64,000 nucleotides of DNA, taken from Mycolicibacterium sp. (GTDB taxonomy: Bacteria; Actinomycetota; Actinomycetes; Mycobacteriales; Mycobacteriaceae). Made by a program: the position numbers and the translations under genes. The stretch lies in NCBI GenBank assembly GCA_020637165.1, contig JACJWN010000005.1, forward strand, positions 357,578 through 421,577. Reading direction: 5' to 3'. Of the stretch, positions 44,760 through 55,500 are shown piece by piece. Within the stretch, counting starts at the first letter, position 1. Every line of letters begins with the position of its first letter. A model generated the notes under the pieces. It had not been told where the DNA came from, did no database searches, and saw nothing but the letters and a program-made list of their open reading frames with translations.

Positions 44760-46541
44760 ATGTGCGGTCTCGCAGGAGAGATTCGGTTGGACGGCAGACG
44801 GGCGGACGTGGTCGCCGTCGACCGTATGGCGGCGACGATGGCCGATCGGGGGCCCGATGACTCAGGGACCTGGGCATCGGGCCGGGTTGCTTTGGCGCAC
44901 AGGCGGCTGAAGATCATCGACCTGTCCGCGGCCAGCGGCCAGCCGATCGTCGACTCGGCGTCCGGGCTGGCCGGGGTGTTCAACGGATGCATCTACAACT
45001 ACCGCGAACTGCGCGAGGAACTCGGCGCCAAGGGCCACCGCTTCTTCTCCCACGGCGACTCCGAGGTGGTGGTGAAAGCCTACGCCGAATGGGGCGAGGC
45101 CTTTGTGGAGCACCTCATCGGCATGTTCGCGGTGGCCATCGTCGAACGCGACACCGGACGGGTCGTGCTGGCCCGCGACCGGCTCGGGATCAAGCCGTTG
45201 TACCTTGCCGAGGACGGCGCCACCGTGCGGTTCGCCTCGACACTGCCGGCCCTGCTGGCCGGCGGCGGCATCGACACCGGCATCGACACCGTCGCCCTGG
45301 CGCACTACATGTCGTTCCACGCGGTGGTTCCCCCGCCGCGCACCATCCTGGCCGGGGTGCGCAAACTGCCACCGGCCACCGTGCGCGTCTACGAACCGGA
45401 CGGCACCCACCACGAGCGCCGCTACTGGGACGCCCAGTTCGCCCGCGACCCCGCCCGCAGCGACTGGACCGAGACCGACTGGCAGGACGCGCTGGCCGAG
45501 TCGCTGGCCACGGCGGTGCGCCGGCGGATGGTGGCCGACGTGCCGGTCGGGGTCCTGCTCTCCGGCGGACTGGACTCCTCACTGGTGGTGGCCCTGCTCG
45601 CCGAGCAGGGGCAGACCGGGTTGTCGACCTTCTCGATCGGCTTCGAGTCGGTGGGCGGCCGGGAGGGCGACGAGTTCCAGTACTCCGACGTGATCGCCGA
45701 GAGGTTCGCCACCGATCACCACCGCATCCTGATTCCGCACAGCGACCTGCTACCCCCGCTGGAAGCCGCGGTCAACGCGATGGCCGAGCCGATGCTCAGC
45801 CACGACGCCGTCGCCTTCTACCTGCTCTCCGAGGCCGTCGCCCGACACCTCAAGGTGGTGCAGTCCGGCCAGGGCGCCGACGAGATCCTCGGCGGCTACC
45901 ACTGGTACCCGCCGCTGGCGGGGGTGTCGCGCGAGGCCGCGGTGGACACCTATGCCACGGCGTTCTTCGACCGCGACGCCGCCGGACTGGCCCGTGTGCT
46001 GACCCCGGAGTACCTGCCCGACGGCGATCCCGCGCGGGACTACGTCGCCGCGCACATGTCCGCCCCCGGCGCGCAGACGGCCGTGGACGCCGCGTTGCGC
46101 ATCGACACCGAGGTGATGCTCGTCGACGACCCGGTCAAGCGGGTCGACAACATGACCATGGCCCACGGTCTGGAGGCCCGGGTGCCGTTCCTTGACCACG
46201 AGTTCGTCGAACTCGCCGCGACCTGCCCGCCGGAGCTCAAACTCGCCCAGGGCGGCAAGGGTGTGCTGAAGTCCATCGGCCGCCGAATGCTGCCCTGGGA
46301 GGTGATCGACCGCCCGAAGGGGTATTTCCCGGTCCCGGGCATCACCCACCTCGAGGGCAAGGTGCTCGCCCGGGTGCGCGACGCCCTGCACGATCCGGCC
46401 GCCCGGCGCCGCGGGATGTTCCGCGAGGATTACGTCGATGCTCTGCTGGCCGACCCCAACAGCGAACTGACACCACTGCGGGGAAACAAACTCTGGCAGC
46501 TGGGCCTGCTCGAGATGTGGCTGCAGAACCATGGAATCTGA
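44760..46541 (+). CDS. asnO: N-acetylglutaminylglutamine amidotransferase (asparagine synthase type)
   Basis: 593 aa. The start at 44760 puts Cys at position 2, as required for the N-terminal glutaminase. N-domain to about 200 (MCGLAGEIR, RGPDDSG, ARDRLGIKPLYL), synthetase PPi loop LLSGGLDSSLV near residue 265, and DNMTMAHGLEARVPFLDHEFVE. The downstream NGG synthetase identifies this as the AsnO-type enzyme that amidates the dipeptide to NAGGN, an osmoprotectant (known in Sinorhizobium and Pseudomonas). Overlaps the next gene by 11 bp. Confidence 0.92.
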   Translation: MCGLAGEIRLDGRRADVVAVDRMAATMADRGPDDSGTWASGRVALAHRRLKIIDLSAASGQPIVDSASGLAGVFNGCIYNYRELREELGAKGHRFFSHGDSEVVVKAYAEWGEAFVEHLIGMFAVAIVERDTGRVVLARDRLGIKPLYLAEDGATVRFASTLPALLAGGGIDTGIDTVALAHYMSFHAVVPPPRTILAGVRKLPPATVRVYEPDGTHHERRYWDAQFARDPARSDWTETDWQDALAESLATAVRRRMVADVPVGVLLSGGLDSSLVVALLAEQGQTGLSTFSIGFESVGGREGDEFQYSDVIAERFATDHHRILIPHSDLLPPLEAAVNAMAEPMLSHDAVAFYLLSEAVARHLKVVQSGQGADEILGGYHWYPPLAGVSREAAVDTYATAFFDRDAAGLARVLTPEYLPDGDPARDYVAAHMSAPGAQTAVDAALRIDTEVMLVDDPVKRVDNMTMAHGLEARVPFLDHEFVELAATCPPELKLAQGGKGVLKSIGRRMLPWEVIDRPKGYFPVPGITHLEGKVLARVRDALHDPAARRRGMFREDYVDALLADPNSELTPLRGNKLWQLGLLEMWLQNHGI

Positions 46542-48318
46542 GGCGAAGACGGGCGTCCCGGCCCGGGAGGTCATCGGCCCGGGCGGCGATCCGCGGATCG
46601 CGCACCCCGAGGTGGAGCAGGCGACCCCCTCGCAGGGAGTGGCATTGGACTGCGGCTGGGGCCAGATCGTCTTCGGACAGACCTTCGAGCATCGAAGCCA
46701 GGCCGCAGAGGTGCTGCGCGCCGAGGCCGAGGGAACCCGCGACATCTGCATCTATCTGCGCGACGCCCACGTCTTCGTCGCCCAACACCCCGACGAGTTC
46801 TTCGTCGATCCGTCGCTGACCTATCGCCTCGATCTGCCCGCCGCACAGATCAACACCGAGCCGCCGCCGAACGTCACGATCACGCCGTTGCAGACCGTCG
46901 AGGAGGCCGACGCGGTCAACGCGATCTACGCGCGCAACGGCATGGTGACCGCGCCGTCGGAGGTCTTGGTGCAGGTGGCCTCCCGGCCCGAGGTGCTGCA
47001 TCTGGTGGCGACGCTGTCGACCGGCCGGGTGGTCGGCACCGTCACCGTCGTCGACCACACGGTGCTGTTCAACGACCCGGACAACGGATCGTCGCTGTGG
47101 TGCCTGACGGTGGATCCCGACGCCGCCCCGGTGGGGCTGGGCCAGGCGCTGCTGGGTCGGCTGGCCTCCGAGATGGCGGCCCGGGGACGTGCCTTCGTCG
47201 ATCTGTCGGTGCTTGCCGACAACACCGGCGCCATCCGACTCTACGAACGGCTGGGGTTTCGTCAGGTGCCTGAACTCGTCGTCAAGCGCAAGAACCCGAT
47301 CAACGAGCGGCTCTTCCGCGCCGCACACCCGGCGCACTACGAGGAACTGAACCCCTACGCGAAGATCGTGGCGGACGAGGCGTTGCGGCGCGGCATCCGG
47401 GTGGAGGTAACCGACCCGCAGTGGGGCGAACTGCGGCTCACCCACGGCGCCAGCGTCATTCACACCCGGGAGTCGCTGTCGGAGCTGACCAGCGCGCTGG
47501 CCATGGCCCGCTGCGACGACAAGCGCGTCACCCGGCGGGTTCTCTCCGATGCCGGTCTGGACATCCCGCGCGGCGTCACCGCCGGCGACGATGCCACCGA
47601 CGTCGATTTCCTCAACGAGGTGGGAGAGGTCGTGGTCAAGCCTGCCCGCGGTGAGCAGGGCCGGGGAATCACGGTGGGGGTCGCCGACCCGGAGTCGCTG
47701 CGGCACGCGATCGCCGAGGCCCGCGCGCACTGTCCCGACGTCCTGATCGAGGAGTTGGTCAGCGGCGAAGATCTGCGGGTGCTCGTCATCGACTACAAGG
47801 TGGTCGCCGCCGCGGTGCGCCGGCCGGCCAGCGTCCTGGGGGACGGCACCCACACCATCACGGAGTTGATCGAGCGGCAGTCGCGGCGCCGCGCCGCCGC
47901 CACCGGGGGCGAGTCGCGGATACCCATGGACAGCGGGACCGTCGACACCGTGGCGGACGCCGGGTGGTCGATGGACGACGTGCTGCCCGAAGGGGAGGAG
48001 CTCACCGTCTGCAGGACCGCCAACCTGCACACCGGCGGCACCATCCACGACGTCACCGCGGAGCTGCATCCGCTGCTGGCGGAGGCCTGCGTGGCGGCCA
48101 GCCGTGCCCTGGCCATTCCGGTCACCGGGATCGACCTGCTGGTGACCGCACCCGACCAGCCCGGGTACGTCATCATCGAGGCCAACGAACGGCCCGGACT
48201 GGCCAATCACGAGCCGCAACCGACCGTCGAGCGGTTCATGGACCTGCTCTTCCCGACCACCGCCTCGCCGTCGCGGACCGCTCAGCCCGCCCCGGCTCGC
48301 GATACGGTTCGGGAATGA
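46531..48318 (+). CDS. ngg: N-acetylglutaminylglutamine synthetase (GNAT + ATP-grasp)
   Basis: 595 aa. N-terminal GNAT acetyltransferase (about 110-260; SLWCLTVDPDAAPVGLGQALL, AIRLYERLGF), C-terminal ATP-grasp ligase (about 300-585; VVVKPARGEQGRGITVGV, EELVSGEDLRVLVID, IIEANERPGL). It acetylates glutamine and joins a second glutamine in one protein, the Ngg design. The start overlaps asnO and the stop overlaps the peptidase (ATGA), so this is a tight operon. Confidence 0.93.
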   Translation: MESEAKTGVPAREVIGPGGDPRIAHPEVEQATPSQGVALDCGWGQIVFGQTFEHRSQAAEVLRAEAEGTRDICIYLRDAHVFVAQHPDEFFVDPSLTYRLDLPAAQINTEPPPNVTITPLQTVEEADAVNAIYARNGMVTAPSEVLVQVASRPEVLHLVATLSTGRVVGTVTVVDHTVLFNDPDNGSSLWCLTVDPDAAPVGLGQALLGRLASEMAARGRAFVDLSVLADNTGAIRLYERLGFRQVPELVVKRKNPINERLFRAAHPAHYEELNPYAKIVADEALRRGIRVEVTDPQWGELRLTHGASVIHTRESLSELTSALAMARCDDKRVTRRVLSDAGLDIPRGVTAGDDATDVDFLNEVGEVVVKPARGEQGRGITVGVADPESLRHAIAEARAHCPDVLIEELVSGEDLRVLVIDYKVVAAAVRRPASVLGDGTHTITELIERQSRRRAAATGGESRIPMDSGTVDTVADAGWSMDDVLPEGEELTVCRTANLHTGGTIHDVTAELHPLLAEACVAASRALAIPVTGIDLLVTAPDQPGYVIIEANERPGLANHEPQPTVERFMDLLFPTTASPSRTAQPAPARDTVRE

Positions 48319-49493
48319 GTCCGTTGGAGATCGACCTCGACTTCCTGCGCTTGGTGCTGGTGGAGCTCCTCGACATCCCTAGTCCGACCGGGCGGACCGA
48401 CCATGTTCAGCAGTACGTGGGAGAGCGGCTGGACCAGCTGGAGGTCCCGTTCATCGTCACCCGGCGGGGCGCCATCGTGGCGGATCTGGGCGGGCCGACC
48501 GAGGTCGAGGCCAGCCGGGCCGTGGTCGTGCACACCGACACCATCGGCGCCATGGTCCGCAACCTCAAGAGCAACGGCCGCCTGGAACTCAAGCCGGTCG
48601 GTCACCACTCGGCCCGCTTCTCCGAGGGAGCGGGGGTGTGGGTGTTCCCCGATGACCTGGAGACCGTCTACAGCGGTCAGGTACTGCCGTTGAAGGCCTC
48701 CGGGCATCGCTGGAACGAGGAGGTCGACTCGCAGGGGGTTTCCTGGGATGACGTCGAGGTCCGCCTCGACGAGCGGGTGTCCAGCGTCGAGGAGCTGCGT
48801 GCCCTCGGGCTGGACGTGGGGGACTTCGTGGTTCCGCTCGCGCACCCGCTGATCACCGACAGCGGGTTCGTTCGCTCCCGACACCTCGACGACAAAGCCG
48901 GTGTAGCGGCCACCCTGGCGGCCCTCAAGGCACTCAAGGAGGCCGACGTCGAACTACCGGTGCGCGCCCAGCTGCTCGTGACCTGCACCGAGGAGGTCGG
49001 GCACGGAGCCAGCCACGGACTGGAAGCCGATGTCGCAGAGATGGTTTCGGTCGACGCCGCTATCGTCGCACCCGGGCAGCAGTCCCGGGAGACGGCCGTG
49101 ACGGTGGCGATGGCCGACAGCGTCGGCCCGTTCGACTACCACCTGACCCGTCGCCTGCATGCCCTGGCGCGGGAGCACGGGATCGAGGCCGTGCGCGACA
49201 CCTTCGCCTTCTACCGCTCCGATGCCGCCGCGGCGATCGAGGCGGGCGCCCACGTGCGGGTGGCGCTTCTGGGCTTCGGTGTCGACGCCAGCCACGGCCA
49301 CGAGCGCACCCATCTGGACAGCCTCGACGGCCTGGCACGGCTGCTGACGGTGTGGCTGCAGACGGACCTGGTCTTCCCCGGTTGGGACGCGAATCCGGAC
49401 GGCCCGCTGCGCAAGTTCCCCTCGCTGGCGGTCCAGCCTGCGCAGGAGGAAGGGCCGCAGGAAGGGCCGATCGAGTTGGACGAGCTGGACTAG
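48315..49493 (+). CDS. NAGGN-system M42-family peptidase
   Basis: 392 aa from ATG at 48315. M42/M20-type metal residues: VVVHTDTIG (His, Asp), SRHLDDKAGV (bridging Asp), CTEEVGHGAS (catalytic Glu pair), later SHGHERTHLDS (His). The gene is the constant third member of NAGGN loci in other bacteria (known association). It presumably breaks down or trims the osmolyte. The end converges with the giant PGRS gene (29 bp). Confidence 0.9.
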   Translation: MSPLEIDLDFLRLVLVELLDIPSPTGRTDHVQQYVGERLDQLEVPFIVTRRGAIVADLGGPTEVEASRAVVVHTDTIGAMVRNLKSNGRLELKPVGHHSARFSEGAGVWVFPDDLETVYSGQVLPLKASGHRWNEEVDSQGVSWDDVEVRLDERVSSVEELRALGLDVGDFVVPLAHPLITDSGFVRSRHLDDKAGVAATLAALKALKEADVELPVRAQLLVTCTEEVGHGASHGLEADVAEMVSVDAAIVAPGQQSRETAVTVAMADSVGPFDYHLTRRLHALAREHGIEAVRDTFAFYRSDAAAAIEAGAHVRVALLGFGVDASHGHERTHLDSLDGLARLLTVWLQTDLVFPGWDANPDGPLRKFPSLAVQPAQEEGPQEGPIELDELD

Positions 49494-49496
49494 AAG

Positions 49497-49520
49497 CGGC
49501 CGACTCGGCTGCGCCGGCCG
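49497..49520. terminator. Possible CGGCCG stem between convergent genes
   Basis: CGGCCG at 49497-49502 and again at 49515-49520 (self-complementary) with a 12-nt loop, right after the peptidase stop. Weak, as GC-rich stems are common here. Confidence 0.3.
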
Positions 49521-49522
49521 AC

Positions 49523-52500
49523 TCAGCCCGGCTGACCGTCAGAACCAGGGCTGCCCGTCGCCCCGCCGGAGGCTCCACCGGTACCGCCGGGAGCCCCGTT
49601 GCCCCCACTAGCACCGACTCCATCTGTTCCGCCGGCGGTCGCAATGCCGCCGCTGCCGCCGTCGCCGCCGCCACCACCCGACCCGCCGTCGCCGCCAGGG
49701 CCGTCGGTGGAGTTGCCTCCGTTGCCCCCGCTGCCGCCGGTGCCGCCATTGCCGCCGGTGCCGCCGTTGCCGCCGGTACCGCTGGTTGCCGTTCCGCCGT
49801 CACCGCCGCTGCCCCCGGATGCGCCGGAACCGCCCTGACCGCCCGGGTGTCCGCTACCGAAGAGCTCGTTACCGCCGTCTCCGCCGTTGCCGCCGCCACC
49901 GCCACCGCCGCCGACACCGCCGTCGCCGCCGTTCAAGCCGTTGCCGCCGTCTCCGCCGCCGCCCCCGGCGCCGGCGGTCCCACCGTTGCTGCCGTTGAAG
50001 GCCAGGGTGGCGTTGGTCGGGCCCACGCTGCCGCCGTTGCCGCCGGCACCACCGGCGCCGCCGTCACCGCCGTCACCGTCGTTGCCGTTGATTCCCGCGC
50101 CACCGTCACCGCCCCGGCCGCCCGCCCTGCCCGCGGTGCCGCTGCCCCCGGTGTACCTCGTGCCCGGTATCCCTGGCCAGCTGGCGGTTCCGCCGGCGCC
50201 GCCGGCGCCGCCGTTGCCGCCGTTGCCGCCGTCGCCGCCCTTGAAGCCGGTCCCGCCGGTTCCGCCGTTGCCGGCGGTGCCCGCGGTCCCGGCGTTGCCG
50301 CCGTTGTGGCTGCTGATGTCCTCAGGGTTGCCGCTGCCGCCAGTGCCGCCGTTGCCGCCGTTGCCGCCGTTGCCGCCGTTGCCGGTCACGCCAGTGGCGC
50401 TGATGCCGCCGTTGCCGCCGACACCCCCGTTGGCGCCGTTACCGGCGCTGCCCCCGCTACCTCCCGAGGCTGTTTGGCTGTAGCGCCCGGCACCACCGGC
50501 GCCGCCGTTGCCGCCGTTGCCGCCGGCACCACCGTTGCCGCCATTGCCGCTGGTTGCCGTACCGCCGTTGCCGCCTGTGCCGCCAGTGGTCCCGGAACTG
50601 CCGTTCCCACCGTCATATCCAGTGCCAATAGCCGTTCCGGCCTGGCCGCCTGCCGCGCCGTTGCCGCCGGCACCGCCGGCCCCGCCGTCGCCACCGTTCA
50701 AGCCGTTGCCGCCGTCACCGCCGTCTCCTGCAGCACCGGCGGAACCGGCGCTGCTGCCGTTGGTGGCCAGGGTGGTGTTGGTCGGGCCGACACCACCGGC
50801 ACTTCCGCCGGCACCACCGGCGCCTCCGTCACCGCCGTCACCGTCGTTGCCGTTGATTCCCGCGCCGCCGTCACCGCCACGACCACCCGCTTGACCAGCG
50901 CTGCCGTTACCGCCCCGGTACGGCGACCTGAACTCCCCTGGCCAGCTGGCAGTTCCCCCGGTGGCGCCGTTGCCGCCGGCACCGCCGTTGCCGCCGTCAC
51001 CGCCCTTGAAGCCGGTCCCGCCGTTGCCGCCGTTGCCGGCGGTGCCCGCGGCCCCGGCGTTGCCGCCATTGTGGCTGCTGGATTCATCCGGGTTGGTTCC
51101 GCCGCCGGCTCCGCCGTTGCCGCCGTTGCCGCCGTTGCCGCCGTTGCCGGTCACACCAGTGGCGCTGATGCCGCCGTTGCCGCCGGCACCCCCGTCGGCG
51201 CCGCTGCCGGCCGTGCCGCCATTGCCGCCGTCGGCAGAAAAGACGTTCACGCCTACGCCGATGTTGCCGTTCCCGCCAGCTCCGCCGGTGCCGCCGGTGC
51301 CTCCGTTGCCTCCGTTGCCGCCCGTGCCGCTGGTTGCGGTGCCGCCGTCGCCGCCGCGGCCGCCCGCGGTGCCGGAGCTGCCGCTGCCGCCGTCATAGCC
51401 ACTGCCGGCGACGCCCTTGCCGCCGTTGCCGCCGTTGGCGCCGTTGCCGCCGTTGCCGCCAGTTCCGCCGTCGCCGCCGTTCGCGCCGTTGCCGCCCGCG
51501 CCGCCGGCTCCCGCAGCGCCGGCGGCTCCGGCGCTACCGCCGTTCTGGAAGCTGGTGTCGGTCACGACGCCACCACCATTGCCGCCGTTGCCGCCCGCGC
51601 CGCCGGCTCCGCCGTCACCGTCGTTGCCATCGATGCCCGCACCGCCGTCGCCACCGCGGCCGCCCGCCGTCCCGGCACTGCCGGTACCGCCATTCCAGGG
51701 CCCCACGAATTCCCCGGCCCAGCTGGCCAGGCCGCCAGCGGCGCCGTTGCCACCGTTGCCGCCGTTGCCGCCGTTGCCGCCCCGGAAGCCGCCACCGCCG
51801 TTGCCTCCATTGCCGGCAGTGCCCGCCGCACCGGCGTTGCCGCCGTTGCGGCTGGTGCGGTTGTCATTGGTGGCCAAATTTCCGCCGCCGTTGCCGCCGG
51901 CACCGCCGTTGCCGCCGGCCCCGCCGTTGCCGGCCACACCGGAGGCGCTGGTGCCTCCGGTGCCGCCCTCACCGCCATCGGCCCCGTTGCCGCCGGCTCC
52001 GCCGTCACCGCCGCTGCCAACCTCGCCGATGTTGCCGTACCCGCCGTTGCCGCCCCCGCCGCCGGTGCCGCCCACGCCGCCGTCGCCGCCGTTGCCGGTG
52101 CCGGCCGCGACACCGCCCTGTCCGCCTCGCGCGCCGGCGCTGGCGTTCCCGCCTTGATTTCCGGCGTAGCCATCCCCGGACCACCCCGGACCCAGAATGC
52201 CCACGCCGCCGTTGCCGCCGTTGCCGCCCGCGCCGCCGCTGCCGCCCACACCGCCGTTGCCGCCGTTGCCGGTGTTGTAGCCCGTACCCCCGGTGCCGCC
52301 CACGCCGGCCGTCCCGGCCGCACCCCCGATGCCGCCGTTGCCGCCGCCGTTGCCCCCAGCGCCACCGTTGCCGGCGTTGCCGCCAGCGCCGCCGACGCCG
52401 CCGTTGCCGCCGCCGACGCCGATCTGACCGCCGTTGCCCCCGGTGCCGCCCCTGCCGCCATCGGCGCCGGTTCCGCCGGTGTGGCCGTCGGTGCCGCCGC

Positions 52501-55500
52501 TGGTTTCGCCGCCGAGTCCGCCCCAGCCGCCGCCGCCGCCGTCGCCGCCGGCTCCACCGTCGCCCGCGGCCCCCGTACCGGCGCCGCCGGTTCCGCCGTT
52601 GCCCCCGTTGCCGCCGGTTCCGCCGTCGCCGCCGCTACTTCCTGAGCTGCCGTCGAATCCGTTGCTGAGCCCGCTGAAGCCGGCGCCGCCCGCCCCGCCG
52701 GTGCCGCCGCCACCGCCGCTTCCGCCGGTGCCGCTGCCGGTACTCAGGCCGCCATTGCCGCCGTCGCCTCCGAGGCCGCCATCGCCGGCGCTGCCGGCCG
52801 TTCCCAACGGGGCGCCGGCAGCACCGTTGGCGCCGCCCGCGCCACCGGCTCCGCCGTTGCCACCGTTGCCGCCGGTGCCCGCGTTGCCGCCGTTGCCGTT
52901 GCCGTTGGTCGTTCCGCCGTTGCCGCCGGCGCCGCCCGTCGCGCCGTCGCTGCCGTTGCCGCCGCTGCTGCCCACCGGGGAGGTGTAGGTGTCGCCGGAG
53001 CCGCCGTAGCCGCCATAGCCGCCGTTACCCCCCGCGCCGCCGGCGCCGCCGTTACCGCCGCTGACGGCGTACCCCATGCCGCCGTTTCCACCGACGCCGC
53101 CGGCCGCGGCCGTACCGGCGTCGCCGCCGACGCCGCCGGCGTTGCCGCCGACGCCGCCGTTGCCGGCAGAGCCGCCCACACCGGCGGAGCCGCCGTTGCC
53201 GCCGAGGGCCCCGCCGAGGCCCGCGTCGCCGCCGTTGCCGCCGTTGCCGCCGATGGCGCCGTTGCCGCCGTCACCGCCCCTCTCCTGATAGCCGCCGGCG
53301 CCGCCCGCGCCGCCGCTACCGCCGTCGCCGCCGATTCCCCCGGCGCCGCCGTTGCCGCCCACGCCGTCGGTACCGGCGCTGCCGGCGGTGCCGCCCTCGG
53401 CGACGCTGCCAGCCGCCCCGCCGGCGCCCGCGTTGCCACCGGTACCGCCGTTGCCACCCGCGCCGCCCGCGGTGCCGTTGCCGCCGTTGCCGCCCGGGGG
53501 GCCGTCCGGGAGATCAGTGCCGTTGGTCCCGGCGATGCCGCTGACTCCCGCCCCGCCGTTGCCCCCTGCGCCGCCGGCCGCACCGTTGCCGCCCATGCCG
53601 CCGCTGCCGGCGATTCCACCGTTGGCGGCGCCACCGCGACCGCCCGCGCCGCCGGATCCGCCCGAGTAGCCGGTGCCACCGGCGCTGCCGGCCGCCCCCG
53701 CCTGGCCGCTCGCTCCGACCCCGCCGTTGCCGCCGTTTCCACCGAGACCACCCACACCGGCGGCGCCGACCGCCCCGCCGGTTCCGATTCCGCTCCCCGC
53801 CGACCCGGACCTGCCCGCGGCGCCGCCGTCAGCGCCCGAACCGCCATCGAAACCGGCCCCGCCGGCATTTGCCCCGGCGTTGCCGCCGTTGCCGCCGTTG
53901 CCGCCCAAGCCGCCCCGGCCGCCGCTGCCCCGGATACCGCCGAGGCCCGCGTCGCCGCCGTCTCCGCCGATGCCGCCGGCACCACCGGAGAATCCGTCGG
54001 TGCCGTTGCCGGTCGTCGGCGACGTGCCGTTGGCTCCGGCGCTGCCGTTGCCGCCGTTGCCGCCGTTGCCGGCCACACCGGCGTTGCCCGCGCTGCCACC
54101 GGTACCGGTCCCGGCGCCGGCGGTGCCGCCGTTGCCGGCGTCGCCCCCGTTGCCGCCGTTGCCGCCGTCGAAGCCGGCAGCCCCACCGTTGGCGGGGCCG
54201 TTGCCGCCGTTGCCGCCGTTGCCGCCGTAGCCCCCCTGGCCGCCGCTGCCCCGGGTGCCGCCGTCCCCGGCGTCGCCGCCGTCGCCGCCCAGGCCGCCAT
54301 TGCCGCCGGCGTAGCCATCCGTTCCCGCGCCGCCGACTCCCGCGATGCCGCTGGCTCCCGTGCCGCCATTGCCGCCGTTGCCGCCGCTGCCGGCCACACC
54401 GGCAGTGCCCGCGGTGCCGCCGCTGCCCGTCCCGGACCCGGCGGTGCCGCCGTTTCCGGCGTTGCCGCCGTCGCCGCCGTTGCCGCCGTCGAAGCCGACG
54501 CCGGTGCTGCTGGCGCCGTGGCCACCACGGCCGCCGTATCCGCCGGCCCCGCCCTGGCCGCCGCTACCCCGGGTGCCACCGTCCCCGGCGTCGCCCCCGT
54601 CGCCGCCGTTGCCGCCGTTGCCGCCGGCGTATCCGTCGGTGCCGTCGCCGCCGTTGCCGACGACACCGTTGGCGCCGGCTGAGCCGTATCCGCCGTTACC
54701 TCCGCTGCCGGCGGTGCCGGCGGTGCCGGCAGTGCCACCGGTGCCCGCCCCGGTACCCGCCGTGCCGCCGTTTCCGGCGTTGCCGCCCTTGCCGCCATCG
54801 CCGCCGTCGAAGCCGGTGGTCCCGGTGTTGCTGCCGGCGTTGCCGCCGGCCCCGCCCTGGCCGCCGTTGCCGCCAATGCCGCCGTCACCCCGGGTGCCGC
54901 CCGCCCCGGCCGTGCCGCCGTTGCCGCCCTGGCCGCCGTTGCCGCCGGCGTACCCGTCGTTGCCGTCGCCGGTGAGCACCGCGGTGCCGGCGGCGCCCGC
55001 GCTGCCGCCACCGCCGTTGCCGCCGTTGCCGGCGAAGCCGGTGGCCCCGACAACCCCGTCGGCTGCCAGGCGGGCGCCCGCACCGCCGCTGCCGCCGACG
55101 CCGGCCTTGCCGCCGTTGCCGCCCTTGCCCCCGTCGAATCCGTTGCTGGCGTTGACCGTTGCCGCGTTGCCGCCGTTGCCGCCGATCCCGGCGTTGCCGC
55201 CCTTGCCGCCGGCCCCGCCGGCACCGTCGGTGCCCGCGAGGGCACTGCCCGCCCCCGTGCCGCCGACGCCGCCGGCGCCCCCGACTCCACCGCTGCCCGC
55301 GTTGCCGCCGTTGCCGCCGGCGCCGCCGGCCGCGCCGTCACCACCCGCGCCGTCGGTGCCGGAGGCGGCGCTGCCCGCCCCGGTGCCGCCGAGGCCGCCG
55401 CTGCCGCCCCGGCCGCCGTCGCCGCCGTTGCCGGCGTCGCCACCGTCGCCGCCGTCGGCTCCGGGGGTGGCGCCGTTGGCGCCCTGATAGCCGTATCCTC

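Noticed and set aside
42647-44992. 781-residue minus-strand frame antisense to the sulfatase
   Set aside because: Low-complexity Arg/Val/Asp text typical of an antisense shadow; the sulfatase strand has full motifs.
46342-48219. 625-residue minus-strand frame antisense to ngg
   Set aside because: Shadow of a well-supported GNAT/ATP-grasp gene.
49352-52668. Long open plus-strand frames across the 3' half of the giant Gly-rich gene (one of about 1100 residues)
   Set aside because: They are read-through of the GCC-rich complement of GGX codons: only Ala/Val/Pro/Arg strings, no start context, no domain.
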